In this document: positions 25,892 to 34,122 of the stretch, piece after piece
How positions within the stretch are numbered: position 1 is the stretch's first letter
Layout: the number at the start of each line of letters is the position of its first letter
Assembly (NCBI RefSeq): GCF_001281315.1
Contig: NZ_CP012479.1
Coordinates: forward strand, 2,542,001-2,606,000
From: Arthrobacter sp. ERGS1:01
GTDB taxonomy: Bacteria; Actinomycetota; Actinomycetes; Actinomycetales; Micrococcaceae
Direction of reading: 5' to 3'
DNA length: 64,000 bases
Made by a program: the position numbers and the translations under genes
Notes under the pieces: generated by a model
What the model was told of the DNA's origin: nothing
What the model saw: the letters and a program-made list of their open reading frames with translations, nothing else
Database searches by the model: none

Positions 25892-26512
25892 CTAGGAGAG
25901 GGCCGCCACGATGTGCGGCAGGAGCGCGCGGAACGCGTTGCCGCGGTGGCTGATGGCGTTCTTCTCCGCCGGTGCCAGCTCGGCACAGGACTTCTCCAGG
26001 CCGAGCGGCTGCAGGATCGGGTCATAGCCAAAGCCGCCGGCACCGCGCGGTTCCGTCAACAGGGTTCCCTCAAGGGTGCCCTCCCGGACCACGTCCAGGG
26101 AGCCGTCGGGGCTGGCAAGCGCCGCGGCGCACACAAAGCGGGCTCCGCGGTGCCCGGCATCGATGTCCCCCAATTGGGCCAGCAGCAGGGCCAGGTTGGC
26201 GGCGTCGTCGCCGTGCCGGCCGGCCCAGCGGGCCGAGAAGATCCCGGGGGAACCGCCAAGCACGTCGACGGCCAGTCCGGAGTCGTCGGCGATGGCAAGG
26301 ATTCCGGTGGCCTTGGCGACCTCGTGGGCCTTCAGCCGGGAGTTCTCGGCAAAGGTGACGCCGGTTTCCTTGACGTCGGGCGCGTCCACGGCGCCGGCGT
26401 CGACCACGTCGACGTCAACGTCGAGCCCGGGCACCTGGCCGCGGAGCAGTTCGCGCAATTCACGCAGCTTGCCCTGGTTGTGGGTGGCCAGGACCAGTTT
26501 CGGCGCGCCCAC
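25892..26512 (-). CDS. rdgB: Non-canonical purine NTP pyrophosphatase (RdgB/HAM1)
   Basis: Hydrolyses dITP, ITP and XTP, keeping deaminated purines out of DNA and RNA. 206 residues with LVLATHNQGKLRELRELL at the start, the DDSGLAVDVLGGSPGIFSAR active-site stretch near 70-90, and the SHRGNAFR end. It starts at GTG immediately after the rph TAA (TAAGTG), so the two are translationally linked, the same order as in mycobacteria. Confidence 0.95.
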   Translation of the reverse strand: MGAPKLVLATHNQGKLRELRELLRGQVPGLDVDVDVVDAGAVDAPDVKETGVTFAENSRLKAHEVAKATGILAIADDSGLAVDVLGGSPGIFSARWAGRHGDDAANLALLLAQLGDIDAGHRGARFVCAAALASPDGSLDVVREGTLEGTLLTEPRGAGGFGYDPILQPLGLEKSCAELAPAEKNAISHRGNAFRALLPHIVAALS

Positions 26513-27259
26513 TTACTTGCCCAGTGTTTCGCGCTGGATCTGGGCCAGCTGGGTGGTCCCGATCAGCGCCAGGTCCAGCAGCTGGTTCAGTTCGTCGCGG
26601 TCGAACGGGGCGCCTTCGGCGGTGCCCTGGACCTCGACGAACTTGCCGGAGCCGGTGACGACGACGTTCATGTCGGTCTCGGCGCGCACGTCCTCGACGT
26701 AGGGCAGGTCAAGCATGGGGACCCCGTCGATGATGCCCACGGAGATGGCGGAGACGGTGTCGATCAGCGGCTCGGCGTTCTTCGCGATCAGCTTGTGTTC
26801 CTTGGCGTAGCGGATCGCGTCGGCCAGGGCCACATAGGCGCCGGTGATGGCGGCCGTGCGGGTGCCGCCGTCGGCCTGGAGGACGTCGCAGTCCAGGACG
26901 ATCGTGTTCTCGCCCAGGGCCTTGGTGTCGATGATGGAGCGCAACGAACGGCCGATCAGCCGGGAGATCTCGTGGGTGCGGCCGCCGATCTTGCCCTTGA
27001 CGGACTCCCGGGAGTTGCGCGTGTTCGTGGCGCGCGGCAGCATGGCGTATTCGGCCGTGACCCATCCGGTTCCTTCGCCCTTGAGCCAGCGCGGCACGCC
27101 GGCGGTCAGGGAGGCGGTGCACAGTACGCGGGTGTTGCCGAACTCGATCAGCGCCGAACCTTCGGCTTGCTTGGACCAGCCCCGGGTGATGCTGATGTCG
27201 CGGAGTTGGTCGGGGGTGCGGCCGTCGGCGCGCAGGATTGCAGAATCGCTATTCGTCAT
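26513..27259 (-). CDS. rph: Ribonuclease PH
   Basis: Phosphorolytic 3'-5' exoribonuclease that trims tRNA precursors. 248 residues: [19 protein letters not shown] at the start, [20 protein letters not shown] near 70-90 and the [20 protein letters not shown] core near 130-150, all diagnostic. First gene of the rph-rdgB pair. Confidence 0.96.
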   Translation of the reverse strand: MTNSDSAILRADGRTPDQLRDISITRGWSKQAEGSALIEFGNTRVLCTASLTAGVPRWLKGEGTGWVTAEYAMLPRATNTRNSRESVKGKIGGRTHEISRLIGRSLRSIIDTKALGENTIVLDCDVLQADGGTRTAAITGAYVALADAIRYAKEHKLIAKNAEPLIDTVSAISVGIIDGVPMLDLPYVEDVRAETDMNVVVTGSGKFVEVQGTAEGAPFDRDELNQLLDLALIGTTQLAQIQRETLGK

Positions 27260-27302
27260 GAACTAAGCCTACTGGCCGAGGGGCCCGGGGCGGATTCCGG
27301 AA

Positions 27303-27836
27303 TCAGCGGATCTTGTTGGCCAGCTTGTAGTTCTTCCGGTCCGTGAAGAACTGGGCGCCCGGCTGGATGAAGCACAGCACGATGGCCACGATGCCGGCCA
27401 GGACCTGCAGAATCGTGAAGATCCCGGCGGGGAACGTGAATCCGACCAGGCGGCTCAGCGAGATGACGGCCAGCACGAGCCCGGTGATCCGCGCCCAGCC
27501 GTGGCCCTTGTTGATGAAAATCCCGATGATGATGTAGAGGATCACGCCAACGACGCCGGCGACAATGATCGAGCCGATCCCGAAGGCCACGCCCATCCCG
27601 ACGGCGTCCTGGCCATTGGTGTTGATGTTGCTCTTGGCCAACTGGTCCGCGATCTGCTGGCGGAAGGCCGGCGAGCTTGCGTTGATCACGCCAAAGATGG
27701 CGGCAATGACGTTGAGCACGGCGGCCGCAATGATGAGCTGGAAGGCCCACCCGATTTGCTTGGGTCGGACGGGCGCCGGGACGTTGGGCTGCGCCGACCA
27801 TTCGGGGTTGTAGCTGGGCATTGGCATGTTGCTCAT
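27303..27836 (-). CDS. Small four-helix membrane protein, unknown function
   Basis: 177 residues. A Pro/Asn-rich cytoplasmic N-terminus of about 28 residues precedes four predicted helices, with the short polar loop DRKNYKLANKIR at the end. This resembles actinobacterial membrane proteins of unknown function; I cannot assign a family. ATG 27836 has AAGGA eight bases upstream. It and the lipoprotein gene are interposed between rph and the MBL gene, which are closer together in mycobacteria. Confidence 0.68.
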   Translation of the reverse strand: MSNMPMPSYNPEWSAQPNVPAPVRPKQIGWAFQLIIAAAVLNVIAAIFGVINASSPAFRQQIADQLAKSNINTNGQDAVGMGVAFGIGSIIVAGVVGVILYIIIGIFINKGHGWARITGLVLAVISLSRLVGFTFPAGIFTILQVLAGIVAIVLCFIQPGAQFFTDRKNYKLANKIR

Positions 27837-27985
27837 GGTGGAGTCCTTCGCGTCGGTTCCGCCCGGGCAAGCCTTCCCCGGGTGCTTACACGTGAGCCTA
27901 GTCATGGTTGGGGCGATAGTCGTGATCATTTCGGAGGATCTTTTCATTACCCGGCTCCCTCGCGAGGACGACTCCGCGCAAAAGA

Positions 27986-28597
27986 TCAGTCCACAGCGGA
28001 AACCCCTGTGGTCGCCTGGAATTCCACGAGGCTCCCATACTTGGCGGCAAGGGCCCTGACCGTGGCGTTCCCGGTCAGCACCGGATCCTTATCCGTCTGC
28101 AGGATGTCCACCAGCACGGCCTCATTAATGGGGTCCGGCCCCAAGCCCCGGACGTCGCCGGCGGGCGGCATGTATTGTTCCATAATCTCGTGCTGTACTT
28201 GCAGGAGCTTCGCCAGGGAGTACTTTGCCGGCACCGTCCGGGTGGTTTTCGACGACGGATCAAGGCTTTTGCGCAGCGTCTCCAGTTCGACGGCGGCCGG
28301 ATCGTGGGGCAGGGCCACGCCCACGACGAAGATTCCCGGATCAGAGGGGCTGAACCAGTCGCCGGAAAACACCGTTGGATTCCTCGCCACGATGGCGTGG
28401 AGCCGGTCCGTCGTTTTGCTCATGGTTCCGCTGCCCTTGAAGTGCGACTCCTGGTAGATCCGGATGGACGGGGCGGGCGACGCCGTGGCGACCACTTCTA
28501 CGGACGGTTCCGGAGCGCCCGGGCCGGCCGTTGCGGGCGCACATCCGGCCAAAGCCATGGCCACGCCTGCCGCCACCAACACCGGCATTTTCCTCAC
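27986..28597 (-). CDS. Putative lipoprotein
   Basis: About 203 residues with a short signal peptide (MRKMPVLVAAGVAMALAGC) ending in an LAGC lipobox, so a predicted membrane-anchored extracellular lipoprotein. The mature part has an Ala/Pro/Ser spacer and a domain of about 150 residues that I do not recognise. GTG at 28597 gives the best signal peptide; several in-frame GTG/TTG/ATG codons between 28627 and 28582 make the start uncertain. Confidence 0.65.
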   Translation of the reverse strand: MRKMPVLVAAGVAMALAGCAPATAGPGAPEPSVEVVATASPAPSIRIYQESHFKGSGTMSKTTDRLHAIVARNPTVFSGDWFSPSDPGIFVVGVALPHDPAAVELETLRKSLDPSSKTTRTVPAKYSLAKLLQVQHEIMEQYMPPAGDVRGLGPDPINEAVLVDILQTDKDPVLTGNATVRALAAKYGSLVEFQATTGVSAVD

Positions 28598-28740
28598 GAC
28601 GCACCATCCCAACACCTTCGACAACACCTGGCTTCTTCAAGTATCCAAAGCCGCGCAGTGGTCGGGAATCCCCATGGCCGAACCGTGATCCAAAGGAGAC
28701 CAGGCCGTGTCGCACCGCGGACCGGTGCGGGGTGGGATCC

Positions 28741-29537
28741 CTAAATGCTGTAGTGGACGCCGGCGACGGCGGCCGCGACGTCACCCGCGAAGCTGCCGCG
28801 GGCCTCGTTCACCACCACATTGGTGTCGGTCCAAACGGGGATGTGGGTCAGCAGCAGCCGCCGCACATTGGCCGCCGTCGCGGCTTCACCGGCGCGCTTG
28901 CCGGTCAGGTGGACGTCCTTGATGGCGTCGTCGCGGCCTTCCTCGAATGCTGCCTCGCACAGGAAGAGGTGTGCGTCTCGGGCTGCGTCCTCAAGTCCAT
29001 CGCAGGAGTCGGTATCCCCGAATAGGTCAGCGTCACGGTCTTGTCCACGCCGGTGCCGTCGTATTCCGTAGCCTCCACGCGCAGCGCGTAGGCCTCCGGG
29101 ATGGGATGGTTGACGGCGTACGGTGTCACCTTGAACGGGCCCACCGTGACGGGTTCGCGTTCGTTCCACAGCTGGAAGTCGAACTCTTCGCGCATCCCGG
29201 GGTCCAGGTCCAGGCCGTAGGCCGTGGCGAGCCTGTCCGCCGTCGCGGCCGGCCCCCACACGGGAATCCGTCCGCGGTTCCAGCCGTTGGGGCTCCATCG
29301 CACGGCGACGTGCAAGCCGCACAAGTCCATGCAGTGGTCCGGGTGCAGGTGGGTGAGGAAGATCGCGTCAATGTCCTCCAAATCCATGTACTTTTGCACA
29401 TCGCCCAGCGCTCCGCTGCCAAGGTCCATCAACACCCGCCACGGCCTGGTGCCGTCGTGCGCCGTCAGCAGGTAGCACGAGGCCGCCGACGACGGCCCCG
29501 GGAAGGAGCCGCTGCACCCTACGATCGTCAACTTCAT
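28741..29537 (-). pseudogene. MBL-fold cyclic-nucleotide phosphodiesterase-like protein, split by a one-base frameshift
   Basis: Metallo-beta-lactamase fold, close in size and position to mycobacterial Rv1339, a class II-like cAMP phosphodiesterase (by synteny: murI-MBL-rph-rdgB). The N-terminal part is intact with TIVGCSGSFPGPSSAASCYL and metal motif LTHLHPDHCMDL near 62-73. At the C run 29016-29019 the frame shifts. The rest (GDTDSCDGLEDAARDAHLFL and RLLLTHIPVWTD) continues in another frame to the stop at 28741. One extra G on the coding strand restores the YSGDT motif and about 265 residues. The start overlaps the murI stop by four bases. Confidence 0.82.
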
Positions 29538-30577
29538 GCCTGTTCCCCCATCGACCGGCCGGGGGCAGCCGGGGCGCCCCCCGAATCCTGCATTACAAAA
29601 TTTGAGATGCGCGGCGCCCCGGCGGCGGCTGCGGATTTCGCGGCGGCCAGCATGTCGGGGGTGATCCGTGCAATGGAGCCCGTGGGATAGTGCGCCGAAA
29701 CGTGCGTGACTTGTTCCACGCCGCGCACCTCCGGCCCCAGGAACCGCCGGGCCAGCACGCCGAACTGCTCGGCGTCGCCGGTGGAGAGGAAATTGTGGGT
29801 GGGCGGCAGCGTGGACACCCGTTCGAGGTCGTGGCTGACCAGAGCCTTGTAGACGTCCTTCGCCGTTTCCTCGGCACTGGAGACAAGGGTCACCGAATCC
29901 CCCATGACGTAGGAGATCACGCCGGTCAGCAGCGGATAGTGCGTGCAGCCGAGCACCAGCGTGTCCACGCCGGCGGTCTTGAGGGGCGCCAGGTACGCCT
30001 CGGCCGTGGAGAGGAGTTCGGGGCCGGCGGTGACGCCGGATTCAACAAACCGCACAAAGTCGGGGCAGGCAACGGAGGTGATGGCCAGATCGGGGGCCGC
30101 GGCGAAGGTGTCGTCGTAGGCCCGCGAGCCCACCGTGGCCACGGTGCCGATCACGCCAACACGGCCTGTGCGGGTCGCGGCGACCGCGCGGCGCACCGCC
30201 GGCTGGATCACCTCGATGACGGGGATGCCGTAGCGGGCCGTGTACCGTTCCCTGGCGTCGCGCAGGACGGCCGCGGAGGCCGAGTTGCAGGCAATGACCA
30301 GCAGCTTCACGCCCGAGTCAACCAGTTCATCCATGACGCCCAGCGCGTTGGCGCGGACCTCGGCAATGGGCAGCGGGCCATAGGGGCCGTTCGCCGTGTC
30401 GCCCACGTACAGGATGGATTCGTTGGGCAGCTGGTCGATCACCGCGCGCGCCACGGTGAGGCCACCGACGCCGGAATCAAAAATACCAATGGCTCGGTCC
30501 GCCATCGGGTGCGGGTCGGAAGCGATCCCTGCACCGGTGCGGGCTGTGACTGGAGTGCCCCCGGGTGTTGTGCTCAT
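29534..30577 (-). CDS. murI: Glutamate racemase
   Basis: Makes D-glutamate for peptidoglycan. The family core begins at [18 protein letters not shown]. Both catalytic cysteines are present, in VIACNSASA and [11 protein letters not shown], and the [12 protein letters not shown] loop is intact. The protein is 347 residues from ATG 30577; 24 residues precede the core and a ~50-residue C-terminal extension follows the family's usual end. A start at the MADRAIGIF methionine (30505) would also fit. Upstream of the MBL gene, as in mycobacteria. Confidence 0.94.
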   Translation of the reverse strand: MSTTPGGTPVTARTGAGIASDPHPMADRAIGIFDSGVGGLTVARAVIDQLPNESILYVGDTANGPYGPLPIAEVRANALGVMDELVDSGVKLLVIACNSASAAVLRDARERYTARYGIPVIEVIQPAVRRAVAATRTGRVGVIGTVATVGSRAYDDTFAAAPDLAITSVACPDFVRFVESGVTAGPELLSTAEAYLAPLKTAGVDTLVLGCTHYPLLTGVISYVMGDSVTLVSSAEETAKDVYKALVSHDLERVSTLPPTHNFLSTGDAEQFGVLARRFLGPEVRGVEQVTHVSAHYPTGSIARITPDMLAAAKSAAAAGAPRISNFVMQDSGGAPAAPGRSMGEQA

Positions 30578-30671
30578 GATCGTTTCAGAATAGATGCTTT
30601 GCACGGCACCCGGGTACATTTGGCCGCGTCTGTTTTGTCACAGAGCCACACAAACCCCGTCACGCCTTGGG

Positions 30672-31247
30672 CTACTTGGCGCTCTTGAGCTGCGCCAGCA
30701 TCGCCTGGACGAGGCTTTCCTGCAGCCATGAGACAAAGTTGTAGACGAGTGACAAGTAGCTTTCCACGTCCTCCGCGTCACCCCAGTCCTGCACCTGGTG
30801 GACGCGTTCGGCGTCGGCCTCGTCACGGATTTCCAGGCGTTCGGCCAGCACCAGCCGGACGTCGTTCAACGCCATGGACCAGTGCTTTGCCGCGTCCGGA
30901 TCCAGGACCAGCTTTTCCTTCTCCAGGTCCAGCGACGCCGCACGCAGCGCACCGATCTTCGTCTCCCGCAAGGAGCGTTCGGTGAGCTGGCGGAACTCAA
31001 GGGCGGAGTCGGCGTCGTCCTTGACGGCATCGGGCAACAGCCGGCGCAGGGCGGGGTCCGACGGCGGCGTGACGTCCATGTCCAGGCCGATCAGGGCCGC
31101 GAGCGGGTCCTCGTGGGCGGGAGTGTCGGGTTCGAGCATGGTGACGATGTCGGCAAAGAGTTTGCGCAGCAGCTCGCGTTCGGCCGTTTCCAGGAAGCCG
31201 GTGATGCCGCGGCGCCCGGCGTTGAAGGCCTTAGCCACGTCCGCCAC
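30672..31247 (-). CDS. DUF2017 family protein
   Basis: 191 residues from GTG 31247, overlapping the clpS 3' end by 17 bases. DUF2017 proteins are actinobacterial, predicted soluble and helical, and almost always encoded directly after clpS, as here. Function unknown; the position suggests a link with ClpS-dependent proteolysis. The GTG nine bases later is an alternative start. Confidence 0.82.
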   Translation of the reverse strand: MADVAKAFNAGRRGITGFLETAERELLRKLFADIVTMLEPDTPAHEDPLAALIGLDMDVTPPSDPALRRLLPDAVKDDADSALEFRQLTERSLRETKIGALRAASLDLEKEKLVLDPDAAKHWSMALNDVRLVLAERLEIRDEADAERVHQVQDWGDAEDVESYLSLVYNFVSWLQESLVQAMLAQLKSAK

Positions 31248-31536
31248 CCTTCTGAACCGTCGCCCACAGGCCAAAACCGTGCATGGCGACCGCATGGGCC
31301 TCCATCTTTTCCTTCGTGCCGTGGGCCACCGCGGATTTTCCTTCCTTGTGCACCTGCATCATCAACGCCTCGGCCTTGGCCTCGGAATAGCCAAAGTAGC
31401 TTTGGAATACGAAGCTCACATAGCTCATGAGGTTGACGGGGTCGTTCCAAACAATCAATTCCCAGGGGATGTCGGGGGTAGAAAGTACGTGGGTGGATAG
31501 GTCCCGATCCGTTTCCGGGGCTGTGCTGACACTCAT
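31231..31536 (-). CDS. clpS: ATP-dependent Clp protease adaptor ClpS
   Basis: N-end rule adaptor that delivers substrates to ClpA/ClpC-ClpP. 101 residues with WELIVWNDPVNLMSYVSFVF near 25-44 and the MMQVHKEGKSAVAHGTKEKM helix near 62-82, including the substrate-pocket Asn-Asp region. Leads clpS-DUF2017. A TAGAAT -10 box lies only six bases before the ATG (31548-31543), suggesting a leaderless mRNA. Confidence 0.95.
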   Translation of the reverse strand: MSVSTAPETDRDLSTHVLSTPDIPWELIVWNDPVNLMSYVSFVFQSYFGYSEAKAEALMMQVHKEGKSAVAHGTKEKMEAHAVAMHGFGLWATVQKGGGRG

Positions 31537-31573
31537 GTGTCCATTCTAGTGTTGCCCCACTAAAGTGAATTCC
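31537..31573. promoter_or_regulatory. Compact divergent promoter region between clpS and pncB
   Basis: Only 37 bp separate the two divergent starts. It holds TAGAAT on the minus strand (31548-31543) for clpS and a short inverted repeat, TAGTG (31547-31551) with CACTA (31558-31562). Part of each promoter must lie inside the opposite gene, and both messages would have little or no leader. Confidence 0.45.
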
Positions 31574-32917
31574 GTGACTACTGCATCAGCATGGGGCCAT
31601 CCCCGCACATCCTTGTTCACGGATCACTACGAGTTGACCATGCTCCAGGCCGCCCTGCATTCGGGCGCCGCGCACCGCCGCAGCGTGTTCGAGGCCTTCG
31701 CCCGGCGCCTGCCGGACGGGCGCCGGTATGGGGTTGTGGGCGGAACCGGGCGCATTCTCGAGGGCCTGGAGCAGTTCCGTTTTGGCACGGCCGAGCTGGA
31801 TTTTTTGGCCGACAACAACGTGGTCAACGACACGACCCTGGCCTGGCTGGCCGATTTTAAGTTCTCCGGGAACATCTATGGTTACGCAGAGGGCGAACTG
31901 TATTTCCCCAATTCGCCCATCCTCACGATCGAATCCACGTTCGCCGAGGCGTGCATCCTGGAAACTTACGTGCTTTCGGTCCTCAACCACGACTCCGCGA
32001 TTGCCTCCGCCGCCTCCCGCATGATCACCGCCGCCGGCTCGCGTCCCTGCATTGAGATGGGCTCGCGCCGCACGCAGGAGGAGTCCGCCGTGGCTGCCTC
32101 GCGCGCCGCCGTCATTGCCGGATTCCACAGCACCTCAAACCTTGAATGCGGCCTGCGCTACGGCGTGCTGACGCAGGGTACGGCGGCGCATTCCTTCACG
32201 CTCCTGCACGATTCCGAGGAGGAGGCGTTCCGCGCCCAGCTGCAGTCCCTGGGCACGGACACCACCTTGCTCGTTGACACCTACGACGTCGAAGCGGCCG
32301 TGCGCAAGGCCGTGGCGCTTGCCGGCCCGGCCCTGGGCGGGGTGCGCCTGGACTCCGGGGACCTGCTGGCCCAGGCGCACGACGTCCGCGCCCTGCTCGA
32401 TTCGCTGGGCAACACCAACACGCGCATCACGGTCACGAGCGACCTCGACGAATTTGCCATTGCGTCACTGGCCGCCGCGCCGGTGGATTCCTACGGCGTG
32501 GGCACGTCCCTGGTGACCGGATCCGGCGCCCCCACGGCGTCCATGGTGTACAAATTGGTCTCCCGCGAAGGCCCCGACGGCGAGTTCGTTTCCGTCGCCA
32601 AGGCCGCGAAGAACAAGGCCAGCGTGGGCGGCAAGAAGTACGCGCTGCGCCGGCTCAACGAGCGTGGCACTGCCACTGCGGAACTCGTGGGGATCGGTGC
32701 CCTGCCCGAGAACGACGGCAACGACCGCCCCCTCATTGAACAATTCATGTTCGACGGCGAACTCTCCCCCGGCTGGACAGGCGCGGAAGGCGTGCGGCGC
32801 GCCACGGCCCGGCATGCGGCCTCCATGGCCGAGATGCCCGGTGCCGCCCGGCGCCTGCAACGCGGCGAACCCGTCATTCCCACCGATTACGAACAACCCT
32901 CAGCAGTACGGAACTAA
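31574..32917 (+). CDS. pncB: Nicotinate phosphoribosyltransferase
   Basis: Preiss-Handler enzyme, nicotinate plus PRPP to nicotinate mononucleotide. 447 residues from GTG 31574: TSLFTDHYELTMLQAALHSG opens the catalytic domain, MGSRRTQEESAVAASRAA near 160 and GVRLDSGDLLAQAHDVR near 255 are phosphate/base-site motifs, and GVGTSLVTGSGAP near 310 is also conserved. An in-frame GTG nine bases upstream is possible. Followed 11 bp later by pncA. Confidence 0.95.
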   Translation: MTTASAWGHPRTSLFTDHYELTMLQAALHSGAAHRRSVFEAFARRLPDGRRYGVVGGTGRILEGLEQFRFGTAELDFLADNNVVNDTTLAWLADFKFSGNIYGYAEGELYFPNSPILTIESTFAEACILETYVLSVLNHDSAIASAASRMITAAGSRPCIEMGSRRTQEESAVAASRAAVIAGFHSTSNLECGLRYGVLTQGTAAHSFTLLHDSEEEAFRAQLQSLGTDTTLLVDTYDVEAAVRKAVALAGPALGGVRLDSGDLLAQAHDVRALLDSLGNTNTRITVTSDLDEFAIASLAAAPVDSYGVGTSLVTGSGAPTASMVYKLVSREGPDGEFVSVAKAAKNKASVGGKKYALRRLNERGTATAELVGIGALPENDGNDRPLIEQFMFDGELSPGWTGAEGVRRATARHAASMAEMPGAARRLQRGEPVIPTDYEQPSAVRN

Positions 32918-32928
32918 AGGAGTCATCC

Positions 32929-33549
32929 ATGGCCAAGGCCCTCATCATTGTGGACGTGCAGAACGATTTTTGCGAAGGCGGCTCACTGCCCGTGACGGGC
33001 GGGGCGGAGCTGGCCGGCGAAATCACCGAGCTGATCGCGGACGCGCCGGACTTTGACTTCATCGTCGCCACGCAGGACTGGCATGTGGATCCGGGCAGCC
33101 ATTTTTCCGAAACCCCCGACTTCGTCAACAGCTGGCCCGTGCACTGCGTGGCCGGCAGCAAGGGTGCCGCGCTGCACCGCAACCTGGACACCGAGGACAT
33201 CGACGCCTACTTCCGCAAGGGCAAGTTCGATGCCGCCTACTCCGGCTTCGACGGTCTCCTGGCGCCGGAGGACGAGGTCATGGTTGGTGAGCGCGAGGCC
33301 CACGAGGCCGCGAACCCCGACGACGCCGACTCCCCCGTCAGCCTGGACGACTGGCTCCGCGAGAACGACGTCGAGGACGTGGTGATCGTGGGCCTGGCCA
33401 CCGACTACTGCGTCCGCGCCACGGCCCTGGACGCCGTCAACGCCGGCTACAACACCACGGTGCTGCGCGACTACGTGCTGGGCATCGACGACGACGCCAG
33501 TGAAGAAGCGCTGGACGAACTCGGCGACGCCGGCGTAGAGGTCAAGTAA
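32929..33549 (+). CDS. pncA: Nicotinamidase (pyrazinamidase-type)
   Basis: Deamidates nicotinamide to nicotinate, feeding PncB. 206 residues of the cysteine hydrolase fold with the full triad: Asp in IIVDVQNDFCEGG near 9, Lys in RKGKFDAAYSGFDG near 102, Cys in GLATDYCVRATALDA near 162. The metal site DWHVDPGSHFSE near 55 is also present. AAGGAG ribosome site; second gene of a pncB-pncA salvage operon. Confidence 0.95.
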   Translation: MAKALIIVDVQNDFCEGGSLPVTGGAELAGEITELIADAPDFDFIVATQDWHVDPGSHFSETPDFVNSWPVHCVAGSKGAALHRNLDTEDIDAYFRKGKFDAAYSGFDGLLAPEDEVMVGEREAHEAANPDDADSPVSLDDWLRENDVEDVVIVGLATDYCVRATALDAVNAGYNTTVLRDYVLGIDDDASEEALDELGDAGVEVK

Positions 33550-33560
33550 CCCGACCGTCC

Positions 33561-33582
33561 GGTGGTCGAGCCTGTCGAGACC
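33561..33582 (+). repeat. 22-bp dispersed repeat, copy 1
   Basis: Sequence GGTGGTCGAGCCTGTCGAGA plus CC. One of four copies around the GIY-YIG gene; differs by one base from the 3' pair when inverted. Similar TCGAG...CTCGA repeats are common between genes of Arthrobacter relatives (general knowledge). Confidence 0.85.
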
Positions 33583-33625
33583 CAGTGGCCGAACCTTGCA
33601 TCTCGACATGCTCGATCACACGTCC

Positions 33626-33647
33626 GGTGGTCGTGCTTGTCGAGACC
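33626..33647 (+). repeat. 22-bp dispersed repeat, copy 2
   Basis: Starts GGTGGTCGTGCTTGTCGAGA; same orientation as copy 1, 65 bp further on, one base off consensus. An inverted partial copy (TCTCGACATGCTCGATCA) lies between them at 33601-33618, so the block 33561-33647 is a small palindromic array. Confidence 0.82.
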
Positions 33648-33742
33648 TCGTACGTTCCTCCACAAGGGTCGAAAACGCGCGGTTAACCACAAACCGGGAC
33701 TTATCGGTGTATCCACGGACTCGGATACGCCAGTCTTGCCGC

Positions 33743-34078
33743 ATGGCACATGTATATATCCTGCGATGCAGCGACGGCTCCTACTATGTAGGCAGCACCA
33801 TCGATCTGGCCCGACGACTCAACCAGCACAACGCTGGCGAAGGTGCAGCCTACACGCGGCGTCGTAGACCCGTGACGCTTGTCTGGGCCCAGGAATATGA
33901 ACGGGTCGACACGGCATTTGCCTTGGAAAAACAAATCCAGGGCTGGAGCCGGGCAAAACGCGAGGCACTCATTGAGGGACGGATTGAAGATCTGCCCGCA
34001 CTCTCAAGGTCTCGACAAGCTCGACCACCGGGCACAGCCCGACCACCCGGAACAGCCCAGCCACCAGGGACACCGTGA
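33743..34078 (+). CDS. GIY-YIG domain nuclease with a repeat-derived C-terminal tail
   Basis: 111 residues. HVYILRCSDGSYYVGSTIDL is the GIY-YIG motif (as VYI...YVG), followed by RRLNQHN and the later ALEKQIQGWSRAKREALIEG, matching stand-alone UPF0213/YhbQ-like proteins. These have putative nuclease roles in DNA repair. The last ~20 residues (ARPPGTARPPGTAQPPGTP) are low-complexity and encoded by a 22-bp repeat at 34008-34029 and degenerate copies, so the natural end was probably overwritten. ATG 33743 is chosen at the domain start. Confidence 0.85.
   Translation: MAHVYILRCSDGSYYVGSTIDLARRLNQHNAGEGAAYTRRRRPVTLVWAQEYERVDTAFALEKQIQGWSRAKREALIEGRIEDLPALSRSRQARPPGTARPPGTAQPPGTP
34008..34029 (-). 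repeat. 22-bp dispersed repeat, copy 3, inside the GIY-YIG reading frame
   Basis: Reads GGTCTCGACAAGCTCGACCA plus CC, the exact complement of the repeat consensus. It encodes part of the SRQARPP tail of the GIY-YIG protein, and short degenerate CCGACCACCC-like copies follow to 34066. Confidence 0.85.
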
Positions 34079-34093
34079 GCCTACGGGTGAACG

Positions 34094-34115
34094 GGTCTCG
34101 ACAAGCTCGACCACC
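34094..34115 (-). repeat. 22-bp dispersed repeat, copy 4
   Basis: Identical to copy 3, 16 bp past the GIY-YIG stop and 8 bp before the helicase stop. Copies 3 and 4 are inverted relative to copies 1 and 2, so the gene is bracketed by inverted pairs. Confidence 0.85.
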
Positions 34116-34122
34116 GAGACTG

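Noticed and set aside
33561..34115. CRISPR-like array from the 22-bp repeats
   Set aside because: Only four copies, irregular spacing, mixed orientation and a gene between them; no cas genes.
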